The notes under the pieces: generated by a model
The model's input: only the letters and a program-made list of their open reading frames with translations
Databases searched by the model: none
What the model was told of the DNA's origin: nothing
Made by a program: the position numbers and the translations under genes
Shown here: positions 34,101 through 46,425 of the stretch, piece by piece
How the letters are laid out: each line of letters starts with the position of its first letter
Numbering within the stretch: the first letter of the stretch is position 1
From: Dama dama
Taxonomy: Eukaryota; Chordata; Mammalia; Artiodactyla; Cervidae
Assembly: GCF_033118175.1 (NCBI RefSeq)
Contig: NC_083697.1
Location: forward strand, 20,248,001-20,312,000
Length of the DNA: 64,000 nucleotides
Direction of reading: 5' to 3'

Positions 34101-34832
34101 TGAAGGGAAATTTATCTGAATGCTAAGAAGAAATCTAAGGAAGAAAGGTTGCTTCTCCAAAACTAGCTAAAGAAGAAATTAGAATTGCTTTAGCTTTCTA
34201 GATTTTGTGATTGAAATTTCCCAAACAATGATTCATCTAAAACTATGTATGGTACAAACTATGAATGAGCAAAAAGGCCAAATTCTCAAATCCTGATAAT
34301 GATACAATAAGTATTTATTAGTTTGAGTAAATTTATTTTATAAATGGTATGTAAATACAACACGAGAAACGAATTGATGGTCAAAAAAGAGAGATGGGAC
34401 TGGTGAGATGACATATTTGTGGAAACTGTAGATGTCTATGGAAACTGATGAGGCACAAAACCTATTTTGAAACAAAAGTATGCACCACCATTCAGAAGTT
34501 GCTTCAATTTTTTAATAATTGAAATTTACGTGCACCAGCCCACTTGGACCCTTTGTTCTTCTTGAACTAAACTGTTTCTTGTAGCCCTCATGTTTACTGA
34601 AGCTTAAAATTCAAACTGACAGCAATTCACTGCAACAAAGTGGGCTTCCTCCCCTGCCCGTCCACCCGCAGCCCATGTCCCATTCATGCCCTAGAAATCC
34701 ACTCATCTCTTGGTGGTCATCTGCCAAGAGAAGAAAAATAGGGCAGAGATGAGACCGTGTCGTTCAGACAGGGTAAAGGAGAGCAAACCTGCTGCTCCCC
34801 GCTGCCCCCAGCGCCTCTCATTGGGACCTCAC
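31167..34832. other. ALPK1 intron between first two coding exons
   Basis: 3.7 kb with no repeat I recognise except T-runs (31258-31268, 31771-31788, about 31954) and a comparatively CpG-rich 33110-33430. The 77-codon minus frame in that patch has no homology I recognise. Confidence 0.6.
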
Positions 34833-35012
34833 CTCTGCATCTTTCGTCCTCCCTCTTGTCCTCCTCTGACATATCTGACGCCTCCAGTAGGAGCTGGTCC
34901 AGCACTTGCTTACACTCTTGCAGCAGCGTAGCTACAGCTTTTTGATTATTCATGACGATTACCCTTTCTTGATGATGAGTCAAGTGTCCCTGGGTCTACG
35001 GTGATCAATTAC
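34833..35012 (-). CDS. ALPK1: ALPK1 start-codon exon (residues 1-40 plus first base of codon 41; coding 34833-34953)
   Basis: This exon encodes the extreme N-terminus of ALPK1, the cytosolic kinase that binds bacterial ADP-heptose and phosphorylates TIFA to trigger TRAF6/NF-kB signalling. Translation starts MNNQKAVATLLQECK and ends EDERCR, which I recognise as the mammalian ALPK1 start. The ATG is at 34953-34951. Upstream in the same frame is a TAG at 34998-34996 with no ATG between, so the start is fixed. The donor is AGAG|GTGAGG, with the exon ending at 34833 in phase 1. The likely acceptor is a pyrimidine-rich stretch ending CTCCTAG at 35013, giving a 59-nt 5' UTR in this exon; the acceptor is less certain than the donor. 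The segment is helical and acidic with no signal peptide, as expected for a cytosolic protein. The gene structure requires at least one more exon upstream, which I could not identify. Confidence 0.93.
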
Positions 35013-35854
35013 CTAGGAGAAGACATCGATTCTCAATAAAAGAGCCCCTTCAAGCCTTAGGTACCTGGTGAACAAAAGAAGGGGAAAGATGATTAACTGA
35101 AGCATCATCAATTATCTGTAAGACTCAAGCAGGGAGGGATAATAGAGCAAACACATGAAAATACATGACAGCCCCTGAGGACTTTATTAGGGGAGGGTGT
35201 GAAATTATTTCAGGCCTGGTCTAGATGGGCAGCACCTCGAAGGCATCAGACAGCAGAAGGGAGAGGGTCCTGGGGCAGACCCCGGTCACCCACAGTGTAG
35301 TCAGTGGCATCACATGGAGTCAAATGAAATGAATATACTCTATGATTTATGTATCTTCTGCATACTTCACATCAGTGCTTCTGGATCCCAGTGGCACACC
35401 ACTTTCTGCTTCTCTGAAAGTCTACAGGAAGCATCTGGCTAACAGTTCTAATATTCAGACATAAGCACATGGTAATATGAAGTCTACCACTCTCATAACC
35501 CACTGCTGATTTCCCCTGTGCAGTATCCTTTGTGGTATTCAGCATCATATAATTTGGACCAAAATAGGCAATGACAGATGCCAAATTTAAAGCTCTTCAC
35601 TGCCAGGCACATTGACAAATAAAATGGAGAAATGAAATCCCAGAAAATCCAATTTCCTAGATCCATCATATGGATAAGATCTACTTACATCCCATTTAAC
35701 ACACATACAGTTGAGAGACTTCTTATGTAAATATGAGTATGTTGTAATGAGCTATTGCAGTCAAGGTAATTTTAAGAACAAAATAACTCACTGACAGTAT
35801 AAAAAATGCCTGACAAATAAATACCCAAAAGTCTCTTGATTAACAAATTATTTT
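35013..35854. other. Unique sequence upstream of the ATG exon
   Basis: No non-coding 5' exon recognised. Confidence 0.5.
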
Positions 35855-36220
35855 TAAGTTGAAGCATACTTGATTTGGGCTTCCCCAGTGACTTAGCAGT
35901 AAAGAATCTGCCTGCAATGCAGGAGACGTGGGTTTGATCCCTGGGTCAGGAAGATCCCCTGGAAGAGGGCATGGCAACCCACTCCAGTATTCTTGCCTGG
36001 AGAATCTCATGGACAGAGGAGCCTGACAGGCTATAGTCCATAGGGTCACAAAGAAATGGACAGAAATGAAGTGACTGAGTATGCATGCACATGTAGTTGG
36101 TTTACAATGTTGTGTTAGTTTCTGGTATAGAGCAAAGTGATTCAATTTCATCTACATATTCCCTGTGCCATACAGTAGATCCTTGTTGTTTATCTATTTT
36201 ATACACAGTAATTAACAAAT
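35855..36220 (+). mobile_element. L1 fragment interrupted by Bov-tA
   Basis: TTACAATGTTGTGTTAGTTTC and GTGCCATACAGTAGATCC are L1 phrases, with the left part AAGTTGAAGCATACTTGATTT before the SINE. Confidence 0.75.
35877..36094 (+). repeat. Bov-tA SINE
   Basis: GGGCTTCCCCAGTGACTTAG to TGAAGTGACTGAGTATGC. It sits inside the L1, with imperfect ACTTGATTT/AGTTGGTTT flanks. Confidence 0.9.
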
Positions 36221-37340
36221 CCTTTTGCTTTCCTTTTTTTAAAAAAAAATGTACATTATAAACAAAACAAAGGAAGTTATTCTCTTTCTGAATTTGCCAG
36301 AATAGACAGTGGAGATGCCATTTGGCTTAGGCACTCTTGTATGGCACTAAGAATCTTATTATCAATGCAAGAGAATCTGAAAAGGAAGAAAGTACAACAG
36401 ATGTATGGATGACTCGACTCCCTCTGTCACCTAGCAGATCCATGCAACACAATAATTTACTGCTTTAGGAATCATTAAAAATATTAAAGTGGTGAGTTAT
36501 TGTGTTGTTCTTGGGGAAAATGTGCTCTACTATCCTCACTTTAAGAAGCTGGTTTTGAATTTGAAATTGCAAGAAAGCATTTTTCTATCTTTTTTCTATT
36601 TTATGACTTAAAAGGAATAGAAAATGAAGGATAAGCTGTGAAATCTAAATTTTGTAATTCTCATTTTAACCTGAATTGTTATGCTTTAGGTTTTAAAACA
36701 GACACACACACATACTTCACACAGATGGAACTGCCAAAGCGAAATTTTAGAACGTGACAGACTTGTTTTGTGAAGACAACCATGTATTTGTTGAAGAAGA
36801 AAAGTAGAGGTTTTTCATGCAATGTTCTTGTTACTTGAAAGAGCATTCACATAAGTGAGGTCATGAAATTAGTTACTTGAAGCATTTAAATGTAAATATA
36901 AATCTAACTTCTTTTCTGTTTAAGATGTTTCAGAAAGTATTCCTGCTTGGATTGGGTTGTTGGACTAACCGGTTTTCAGTGTCCCTTTAAGCTCAAGTGT
37001 TTATAAGTCAGTGTTTCTGTGGTACAAGTTGACCATTAACTTGCTTTTCTATGAAAAGAACTAAACAATAATGACTGGTCAGAGTTAATTAGCAGACTAG
37101 AGTGAGCAAGAGGCCATGTAGCAATGATATCCCATTCCACCATTCCCTGAAAAAAGGAGATGGTGATTATAACAGGAAGCTACCTGGAGACCGGGAAATG
37201 CAGTTGCTGGATGAGAAGGTTAAGAACAAACATTGCTCAGAATGAGTTATGGGTGAGTAGGACACTTAATTTTCCTCAAGTCCTAAGTTAGATCAAGAAA
37301 GGGATTCTCTTTCTCCCTTTTTAAGGACTTCATATAGAAG
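36221..37340. other. Unique AT-rich sequence
   Basis: Nothing recognised beyond an A-run at about 36240. Confidence 0.5.
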
Positions 37341-37544
37341 CATTAGTCGCTTAGTTGTGTCTGACTCTTTGGGGCTCCATGGACTGTAGTCCGCCAGGCT
37401 CCTCTGTCCATGGGATTCTCCAGGGAAGAATACTGGAGTGGGTAGTCATTCCCTTCTCCAGGGGATCTTTCTGACCCAGGGATCAAATCCAGGTCTCTAG
37501 CACTGCAGGCAGATTCTTTACCATCTGAGTCACCAGGGAAGCCC
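37341..37544 (-). repeat. Bov-tA SINE
   Basis: TTAGTCGCTTAGTTGTGTCT to CACCAGGGAAGCCC, reversed. Confidence 0.9.
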
Positions 37545-38279
37545 AAAGAGAAGTGTAATAAGAAAATATGAGAGCTTGTGTGCAAAGAAATAAAACTGCA
37601 CTATATAAAATTTTACTAGCACACCACGCCTTTGTCTAAAGGCTTATAGTAATGTTTTATTGGTGCTGTATCATCCTCTTAAGGCAGACAGTCGTCTTTC
37701 ACTATAAATTTTATTTGCTTTGTTTCTGTTACTATTTTAAGCTGAAAGAATGTACTGTAGTAAAGAAAAGAGGACCTAGAAATAGGAAAACATATATGTA
37801 ATAATGCTCAATGACTAATTCCACTTCATTCTCTACCATTAACTATCTGCCTGAGACCTCTGAGATTCACTTTTGAGATTCATTTTTCTCATCTATATTT
37901 TGAGCTGATTGATTAGGAACAGTTGTTAAAATCTTTCCAAGTCTTAAATTCCATACTCAGGAACACAGGGTTGTCTATTGCTAAACAACATCTGATGTTT
38001 ATTTACTGAAAAATTCCTGGCTCTTTTCAAAACCCTGAAATATAATATTTTTATGCATACTTTCCTCTGTGGTTTAGAAGTGTTGGCTTGAATCTTAGAG
38101 GCTAGGTTATTGCTAAATATTCTTCTTTGCTTTTGTTTCCTTACTTGAAACCCTAATTCCTGATGCACAAGATCATAAATCTCTTCCCTTTGTCTAAGTG
38201 CAGTCAAAGAGAGATAAGATACATGGTTTTGTGAGGGCAAACAACAGGACTTGACCTAATCATTTGGGTAAGGATAGGG
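37545..38279. other. Unique sequence
   Basis: Nothing recognised. Confidence 0.5.
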
Positions 38280-38830
38280 TGGGTTAAAGGGGGCTTCTCG
38301 GAGGATGTGATGCCTGAATCAAGCTCTGAAAGAGGAACAGGACTTACTGAAGTTAAAATGGTAGGGAACAGCCCTAACTAAAGTAGAAGGAAGTATAGAG
38401 GGAATGAAAGAAGGTCAGGTTGGCTGAACTATACACAAAAGGAGAAAGTTGATATGAAGTGATGCTGGAGGGGTAAGCAGGGACTCTTCAAGGCCTTGTG
38501 TACTAGGCCAGGAATTTTGTGCTTACCCAAGAGTCATAGAAAACTACTAGTAGCAATAGGAACACAACCAACTTTACACTTGGGAATGATCATTCTGTTT
38601 TGAACATAGTTTGTATATTGAGGGCAGGGAGGAAACAGCAAGTAGATCAGTTAAGTACTTATTGCAATAATCCAGGTGAGAGATACCAGGACTCTGGACT
38701 AGAGTGATGACATCAGAAGTATAGAAAATTGGACAGATTTGAGAACTGTTTATGGAATAGGTGCAGCTTTGGTGTTGGATGGCTAGGAATGCTCTTAAGG
38801 GTTAGTCCCAAATGTCTGCCTCACCATAGC
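38280..38830 (-). mobile_element. L2 LINE fragment
   Basis: The complement reads as the L2 3' half. Plus-strand cues are GGGCTTCTCGGAGGATGTGA, AAGGCCTTGTGTACTAGGCC and TTGCAATAATCCAGGTGAGA. Confidence 0.65.
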
Positions 38831-40311
38831 TCAAAACTGAATGGATGATGTTAACATACTTTGAGACAGGGAATACAGACAAGAAAAGACATAAATACAT
38901 CTATTTCTAGCAATATAGTAAGGAAGATAAATCATACTGCCCAACATAAGCACTGAGATTTTAATCAAGAAAGCATGTCTAAAAAGGAAGGACAGATTTC
39001 CAAGACAATGAATGTTTGTTACTTGTGAATTTCCAAACTGTACTGAAGATATTCTTTATACTTTTTTGAAAGTTACAGCATTTCCCCCTTTCCCTGTAGA
39101 ATTCAGAAGAGACAATAGGAAGAAAATACTGTAATATGAGAAACACTTTGGAATCCAACCATCTGTCTAGATTTGTATGGTTCATTGTTAGACGTAACAG
39201 AGGCTGGAGCCCAGGAAATTTTCCTTCAGGCAACAGTCCCACTGAAAATTTTGGTCAGCTTCATGTATAAAAAGAATCATTTTCAATTTTAACACATATC
39301 AATTTTTTCCCCCTTGAATTGCAAAACTTTATGAGCTATACATTATTTCTAAATTGGAAAATGGATGTTTCCCAAAATTTTTTATAATCTATGTATTATT
39401 TTTTCTATTTTAATGTCCCCTATATTTTTTTCCTTAAAAATAAAATAGAAAGAGGCCAGAAAAAGCAATGAAACATGCAAACAGACAAATCTAGGATAAC
39501 AAAGTTAGAATCATACAATTTAAGACACACATGCATACATATAGCCAAATGGCTATGTGTTCATACAGTTTGCATTTGATTTTGGCATATTGATACTTTA
39601 GTTTTATCCATGATTAAGAATTTAGCTGAGTGGCTAAGTTACAGAGTAACTGGCAAGTTGGCCATCATTAGAAAGAAGAAAATCAGTGAATTATTCAAAG
39701 CCCCATTTCTTTTGGTATTTATGCTTGGGTTTTTTCCACTGTATGATCAGTGCCTCTACTAGGGGATAAATTAGGGAAAATGAAAGAACTCCAAAGGTAT
39801 TCCATGGTCTACTGGCTACCACCTCAGTAATAATTGACCAGCCAACTAGTGAGAATCTTAGACTTGAAGATGTGGGGAAGCATAAAGAAGTAAAAGAGAT
39901 GGTCTCTACCATTAGGGAATTTACAATTAGTTAGAGGAATAACACATACATATATAAAAAATTAACTATACAAAGCATATCACACATGATTGTATTCTAA
40001 ATGCTCAATTTAAATTATCTTTGGAATTCAATGAATGGTTGGTTAAATTTATAAGCAAGCTTATAGAACTCATGTAATTCATGTGCACATGAATAATTAT
40101 ACTAAAAATCTTTTTCATCTACATTCAAAATTATTTATCATATTGTTTTTAGGAAAAAATATATTCTGGTATCCAACATAAAACAAAAAGAATAAGTTTC
40201 TCCTATCAGGCCCTAGCAATGACAATCCAGTCTTTCCCACACTTTCACCCTTTTTTGAGCCACACCACAAGTCACCTCTGGCCATAATACCTCTCGTGCC
40301 GATTGGTGGTG
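38831..40311. other. Unique AT-rich sequence
   Basis: No gene or confident repeat call. Confidence 0.5.
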
Positions 40312-40506
40312 AAGTGAAGTGAAAGTTGCTCAGTTGTGTCTGACTCTCTGTGACCCCATGGACTAAACAGTCCATGGAATTCTCCAGACCAGAATACTGG
40401 AGTGGGTAGCCTTTCCCTTCTCCAGGGGATCTTCCCAACCCAGGGATTGAACCCAGGTCTCCACATTGCAGGTGGATTCTTTACCAGCTGAGCCACAAGG
40501 GAAGCA
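40312..40506 (-). repeat. Bov-tA SINE
   Basis: Exact ATTGGTGGTG duplications at 40302-40311 and 40507-40516 flank a reversed Bov-tA. Confidence 0.92.
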
Positions 40507-42698
40507 ATTGGTGGTGGAAATGGGTAAATAAAAAGAAAAAAAAGTCTGACTGGAGTATAACACAACTGTGTAGCTTGGTTGGATATGTTTGCATGACAGA
40601 CATTTGTTAGCATTTAAAAACTGCATAAAAAGGGAAGAGAAGCCAACTTCTAAGTCACCAAATAGCTAAAGGGTAGACTTATACTTCTAGCAGCATGGAA
40701 GACTATGCTCTGACCAACATTCCTGCTGAAAACAACTAATAATACTGGAGAAGTATGTTAAAATCTCTAAAGTGTATCAGTGAAACAGCAAGAGAGGAAA
40801 GACTGCACAGAAGACAAAAAAATCAAGTAAAAACTGGAACCCAGAAAGGTAACACAGAAGCTAACCTTTGCCTTGAGTATATCTGCCGAGCATTGTGAGC
40901 TGAAACCGGTTTTCACTATTTTGGCACGTGGGAGGATAGGAAATAAAACCAAAGCCCTACCCAGGAGGGCAGTGTAAGAAGAGACCACCCCTCTACCTTG
41001 CATAAAACTGAGATCCTAAAAGCTTGCACTTTTAGCATAGGGGTGAGCTAAAATGTTTTTTCATCTTCTTCCCTTGCTTTCCAGGAAAACGGTCTATGTA
41101 AAATAGGCAGCCTCAAGGAAGAGAGCAAAAAGTTTTTCTCTTGTGAATCCGAAGCCACAGATCCAAAAAACCTCTAGCTGATAATTATTTTGAAGTAAAT
41201 TATTTACAAATAAGCCCAGGTTGGTGATTTTCTTGGCCAACTGGTTGACTGAAACATAATCATCTCTAAAGGAATCTAATTTCAACCCAAGTTTCAAAGA
41301 CTCTCACCTATAAAATACCAAGAAATATGAGCTCCTGATCAAAGCCATCAAAATGCATAAGGTAAAAAGAAACGATGAATGAAAGCAGAAACAACAGATA
41401 GTAAAATTAGACCCACAAGACTATAGATGATGGAATTTCAGATATATACTACAAAATATGCATGTTTAAAGAACTGAAAGAGTATGTTGAGTGTATGAAT
41501 AAAGATCAAGAAACTATAAAAAGGCATATTAAAATCATAAAATTTCTATTACTTAATTTTAATAATTAAAAATTTTAAACATAAGGAATTGGATATATTT
41601 GATCAATTTAGCTCTGACTGAAGACAGAACTTTTGAAATGAATGATACATCAGAACATGCCACCTAGAAGGCAACAGAAAAAAGACAAAGGGATGGAAAA
41701 TACGAGAGAGATTAAGAAACACAGAGGACTGAAGGAAAAGCTCTAACATATATTCAGAGTCCTAGACGAAAAGAAGCAGAATAAGTTTGGAGAGATAATG
41801 ACTAACAACTTTTTGGCCAGGAGAAAGACAATAATCAGAATTCCCATGATACTCAAATAAATAAAAATTCATACCTAGAAATATCACAGTGAAACTAGGT
41901 AGCAAAAAAGATATAGAGAAGATCCTTAAAATGGCCAGAGAGAAAAGGCAGATTACCTTCAAAGACATAACAATAAATTTATAGATAGCTACCTAAAAGC
42001 AACAATGGAAACTAGGAGACAGTGAAAAGATAGCTTTAATATATACTAGAAGGGGAAACCCTGCAAAATAATAATAAACATCAACAGTTCCAAGCATATG
42101 TCTATAGTCAGTACTTTAGGTAGAAGGAAACAGGTGAAGAGCCAGAGATTCAAGGAGAAATAATAACCATTAAAGTGGTATGTTACTGGCTAAGTATAAA
42201 CAAACAGTGATTGCAAAAAGCTACAACAACGTCTGCCTTGTAGGATGAAAAATATAAAAATATATATACAAACACAAATAACAAGCATATATGTCAGAAG
42301 GACAGTGATGGACATTTAAGTTTTCTAAGATCCTTGAGTTGGTCAGAAGGATTGGAGACATTAACATTAGACTCTGATAAAATGTCTAAGAAGATCCCTA
42401 AAAAATTAAAATAAAACATATAACTTTGAAACTAGTAGAAGGAAAAAAATGAAAAAAAAGTCTAAAAGAAGGCAAGAAAAAGGAAAATTAAGAAATATAC
42501 TTCTAAATGACTCAAGTCAAAGAAGTCATTATTATGGAATGATAAATACTACATATCCAAGTGGAATTCAGAGTGGAACATAAACATATCAATGCTTCTG
42601 ATAAAGATAAATGAATTAAATACTATAGTAAAATGATAACAAAATTATCATTATTTCAAATGATGATATCATTATTTCAAATATATCATTATTATAGT

Positions 42699-43710
42699 AA
42701 AATTCTGAAGGAGATGGGAATACCAGACCACCTGACCTGCTTCTTGAGAAACCTGTATGCAGGTCAGAAAGCAACAGTAAGAACTGGACATGGAACAACA
42801 GACTGGTTCCAAATAGGAAAAGGAGTACATTAAAGCTGTATATTGTCACCCTGCTTATTTAACTTATATGCAGTGTACATCATGAGAAACGCTGGGCTGG
42901 AGGAAGCACAAGCTGGAATCAAGATTGCAGGGAGAAATATCAATAACCTCAGATATGCAGATGACACCACCCTTATGGCGGAAAGTGAAGAAGAACTAAA
43001 GAGCCTCTTGATGAAAGTGAAAGAGGAGAGTCAAAAAGTTGGCTTAAAGCTCAACATTCAGAAAACTAAGATCATGGCATCTGGTCCCATCACCTCATGG
43101 GAAATAGTGTCAGACTCTATTTTTCTGGGCTCCAAAATCACTGCAGATGGTGATTGCAGCCATGAAATTAAAAGACCCTTACTCCTTGGAAGGAAAGCTA
43201 TTGACCAACCTAGACAGCATATTAAAAAGCAGAGACATTACTTTGCCAACAAAGGTCTGTCTAGTCAAGGCTATGGTTTTTCCAGTCGTCATGTATGGAT
43301 GTGAGAGTTGGACTGTAAAGAAAGCTGAGCACCAAAGAATTGATGCTTTTGAACTGTGGTGATGGAGAAGATTCTTGAGAGTCCCTTGGACTGCAAGGAG
43401 ATCCAATCAGTCCATCCTAAAGGAGATCAGTCCTGGGTTTCCATTGGAGGGACTGGTGTTGAAACTGAAACTCCAATACTTTGGCCACCTGATGCGAAGA
43501 GCTTACTCATTTGAAAAGACCCTGATGCTGGGAAAGATTGAGGGCAGGTGGAGAAGGGGACGACAGAGGATGAGATGGTTGGATGGCATCACCGACTCAA
43601 TGGACATGGATTTGGGTAGACTCCGGCAGTTGGTAATGGACAGGGAGGCCTGGCGTGCTGCGGTTCATGGGGTCTCAAAGAGTTGGACACGACTGAGTGA
43701 CTGAACTGAA
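42699..43710 (+). repeat. BovB LINE, from mid-reverse transcriptase to the 3' end
   Basis: Palm-domain sequence is readable: MGIPDHLTCFLRNLYAGQ, SPCLFNLYAVYIMRNAGLEE and the catalytic LRYADDTTLMAES, followed by the C-terminal region to ACTGACTGAACTGAA-type 3' end. Stops at 42834 and later frameshifts kill it. Exact AAAATGATAA duplications are at 42630-42639 and 43709-43718. A 59-bp filler precedes the LINE at 42640-42698. Confidence 0.93.
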
Positions 43711-44449
43711 AATGATAATGATGGACTAGATGAAAATTAGCTATGTGGATTTAGCAAAGCATAAGAATATAGAAAAGGTAAAAGTAATTAGATGGAAAAA
43801 GATATACTAGAAAAATACTAACTAAAAGTTGATGTACTTATATTAATAGATAAAATATACTTTAAGGCAAGAAGCATTAATAGCATCAATAATTAATAAA
43901 AAATTGCCTTAAATGATGCAAAAATAATTGGCACTAAGATAGACCAAACTGATCTTCTAAATAAAATCAGGAGTGCAATACATATGAAAACTTGACTTAC
44001 TACAGAGCTCAATATATAACATTGAGCTCACTGTTTTTTTTAAATCAATACAAGTCAGATTAAAGATCAAAATGTGAAAAACAAAGCCATTTAACTTCTT
44101 AAAAAAATACCTAAAAGATTATGACTTATGGTTAGGAAAGAATTTCTTAAACACAAAAATAGCAAATTATAAAGGAAAAGATTGATACATTTAATTAACT
44201 GGAAAGACACGTTTCTCATTAATAAAAAGACATCAAAAAGAAAATGAAAAGACAAGTCATAAACTGGGAGAGAGTATTTGTAACATATGTAACTGACAAA
44301 AGATTTCTATCCAGAGTATGTAAAGAATTCCTGTAAACCGGTGAGAGAAGGATCATAGAAGAAAAAGAATGAGCGAATAAATTGAAGAGATGCTTCCCAC
44401 AAGGAAACATGGTGGTCAATGAACTTATGAACAGTATCCAACCTCATCA

Positions 44450-44553
44450 GTGATTGTTATTGTCCAGTCACTCAATCATATTCAACTCTCTGTGACTCCG
44501 TGGGCTGCAGCAGGTCAGGCTTACCTGTCTTTCACTATCTCCCAGAGTTTGCT
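44450..44553 (-). repeat. Very short BovB 3' end, inverted
   Basis: TTATTGTCCAGTCACTCAATC to CTCCCAGAGTTTGCTCATCAG, about 100 bp, flanked by CTCATCAG on both sides. It is nested in the L1M. Confidence 0.8.
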
Positions 44554-45290
44554 CATCAGTAATTAAGAAATATAAACTCAAACCACAATGAAAAAACATT
44601 CACAACTTTTTGATTGGAAAAAAAAATGCAAGTTGGTTAACAGCTGTCAACAACAGTGAGCGTTAGTTATTCCCATTCACCACTGTTTGGTATTATCCAG
44701 TAAAATCAAAGATGCATACACACTGTGGCTTGGTGTCCACTCTTAGGCATATACTCTCGTTTAGGGAAGCTCTTGGACCTGGGTTGAGGAAATATGTATA
44801 AAAATGTCCACTGTGACACAGTTTGTAATAGCAAACAAAAGGAGGCGATTTGAATATCCATTAATAGGAAAATGAATTAGAAAACTGAGGTGTAATTATA
44901 CACTTGAATAGAATAAGCAAATGAATGATTACAGTTACATACAACAACATGGATGAATCTTGGAAATAAAAAAGGAAGCCACAGATGAATACATGCATAA
45001 AATTTATAAACATTCACAGCTAAACAACATACCTAGGATACAAATATATAAGGTAAAATTATAAATAAAAGTAAGGGAATGATAAACTAAAAATTTAGAA
45101 CACTGGATTTACTGAGGGAAGAGTGAAGAAGTTGGGACGCAGGTATATGGACACAGATTTCAAAGGAAGTGATAGATTCTTTTACTTAAATTAGTTGTTT
45201 GATCTATGGATATTCACTGTGTTCTGTGTATAGTACATCTACTTCACAATTTTTTGATACCTAGTTGACATCTAATGAAAAAACTAAAGA

Positions 45291-46329
45291 TAATAAGATG
45301 GAAATTCAAGTCTAGGTGTATTGCATAGGTAATAAACCCTTAGGACTGGAGCCAGTGATTTCATCAAAAGAGAGTAAAAGGGTCAGGATTTCAGAGCAGG
45401 AAGGCACACTTGCATAGGGGTTTCTCCAGGGTAGGATTTGGAACAGTTGAAGAGAGAAGAGAAGGAAAGAAATCTAGTTGGGGAATGAAGTTCGACTTCA
45501 AGGAAGAGATCCTCCTCTTGTATTGGGAAGCCACGAGTATGCACAGGCTACTGAAAGAATCTATGAGACAGGTGGCTTGAACTGTTAGTTTAACAAACAC
45601 TAGATTGAACACAAATTCATCTTTCATTCCATTGATAAAGCAATGTGTTGTGATTTTTAAAAAATAGTGAAATAGGCTTTGGAAAATTCTATTAGTGAAA
45701 ATGAAGTTCTTTGCTATGGCTCTTTGGTACCAAGGTTTCCAGCCTCAGGGCCACAGCTTGTTAAAGTGGGAGGTTGGGGCCCAGCGCCGCCTCTTCCCTC
45801 TTTCTCTCCTGCTCTTGTATACCACCCTCTCCAGTTCCCTGCATGTGTTCATCAAACTTGACTGCACAGGAAAGTGCAATGAGAGTGTTCCGGGTCACAA
45901 ACAGGTTACCTGCTGGCCTCAGGAAGAAAGAAGAGGAAAAAGAAGAAGCCATTGTTTCAGGGTCTGCCGCTCTTACTCCCGGCTACAGTTACCCACTTCG
46001 TCAGCTATGGTGACATCTGAAGAACTATTAGCCTAGCCCCCATGGCTAGAAAAGCAACTTCTCAGGTCAAGGTGAGTCAGGCCTGCCATCTGGTCCTGCT
46101 CTGGTCTCCTGTGCTTATGACTTCCAAATGATCCTTCTAGGAGAGTTTTCTTTGTATTTCTGCACCCTGAATAAAAGAAGAGCAGTCCCATATATGGACT
46201 CTGTTAGGTCTTAAATCCAGAACTGCATGATACTGGGAGCCATTCACAGAGTAGGCAAAATTATTCTTACATATTTGAAGGGCCTTCAATCTGAGGCATA
46301 TCTTTTGGGAAGCAGATATTGTCTATTCA
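45291..46329. other. Unique sequence with a GC-richer patch
   Basis: 45700-46040 is open in several frames (113 codons on plus, 63 on minus) but matches nothing I know. No exon is claimed. Confidence 0.45.
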
Positions 46330-46412
46330 AACTCTAGGTAAAGAATTTGAGCCATGAAGAGGGGTGACGAGGCAGAAAGAGGTCAAGTAACAAGCAAAGA
46401 TCAGGATAAGAA
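46330..46412 (+). repeat. MIR-like fragment
   Basis: AGCCATGAAGAGGGGTGACG and AGGTCAAGTAACAAGC resemble the MIR 3' half. Weak. Confidence 0.4.
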
Positions 46413-46425
46413 TTCAGGGGTTCTA

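Larger units (their letters stand above)
1..35012 (-). other. ALPK1: ALPK1 gene body, 5' portion (three coding exons and their introns)
   Basis: Three separated minus-strand segments match the N-terminus of alpha-protein kinase 1. They join without frame conflict: phases 0 to 1, 1 to 0, and 0 to 1. Every junction inside the window is GT/AG. The two complete introns are about 3.7 kb and 26.5 kb; the exon after the third lies beyond the left edge. In mammals ALPK1 sits head-to-head with TIFA, its substrate, and tail-to-tail with NEUROG2. TIFA is therefore expected to the right of this window; that is knowledge, not seen here. Sequence right of 35012 is either 5'-UTR intron or promoter-side flank. 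Confidence 0.93.
40690..45290 (+). mobile_element. Ancient L1M LINE, long copy split by BovB insertions
   Basis: Upstream part: AAACTATAAAAAGGCATATT, GCCAGAGAGAAAAGGCAGATT and ACAATGGAAACTAGGAGACAG follow the L1M ORF1-side region. Right of the BovB: AAAATGAAAAGACAAGTCAT, TATCCAGAGTATGTAAAGAA and AACTCAAACCACAATG are the ORF2 C-terminal region, then the 3' UTR. Much of ORF2 is deleted. No open frame remains. Confidence 0.7.

Noticed and set aside
34757..34945. Plus-strand open frames across the ALPK1 start exon
   Set aside because: Serine/leucine-rich shadows of the minus-strand coding sequence with no homology.
34954..34983. N-terminal extension of ALPK1 starting at 34983
   Set aside because: That codon is TTG, not ATG, and a TAG lies just upstream in frame; the ATG at 34953 matches the known N-terminus.
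45679..46036. 113-codon plus-strand frame
   Set aside because: Competing frames on both strands and no recognised protein; locally higher GC suffices as an explanation.
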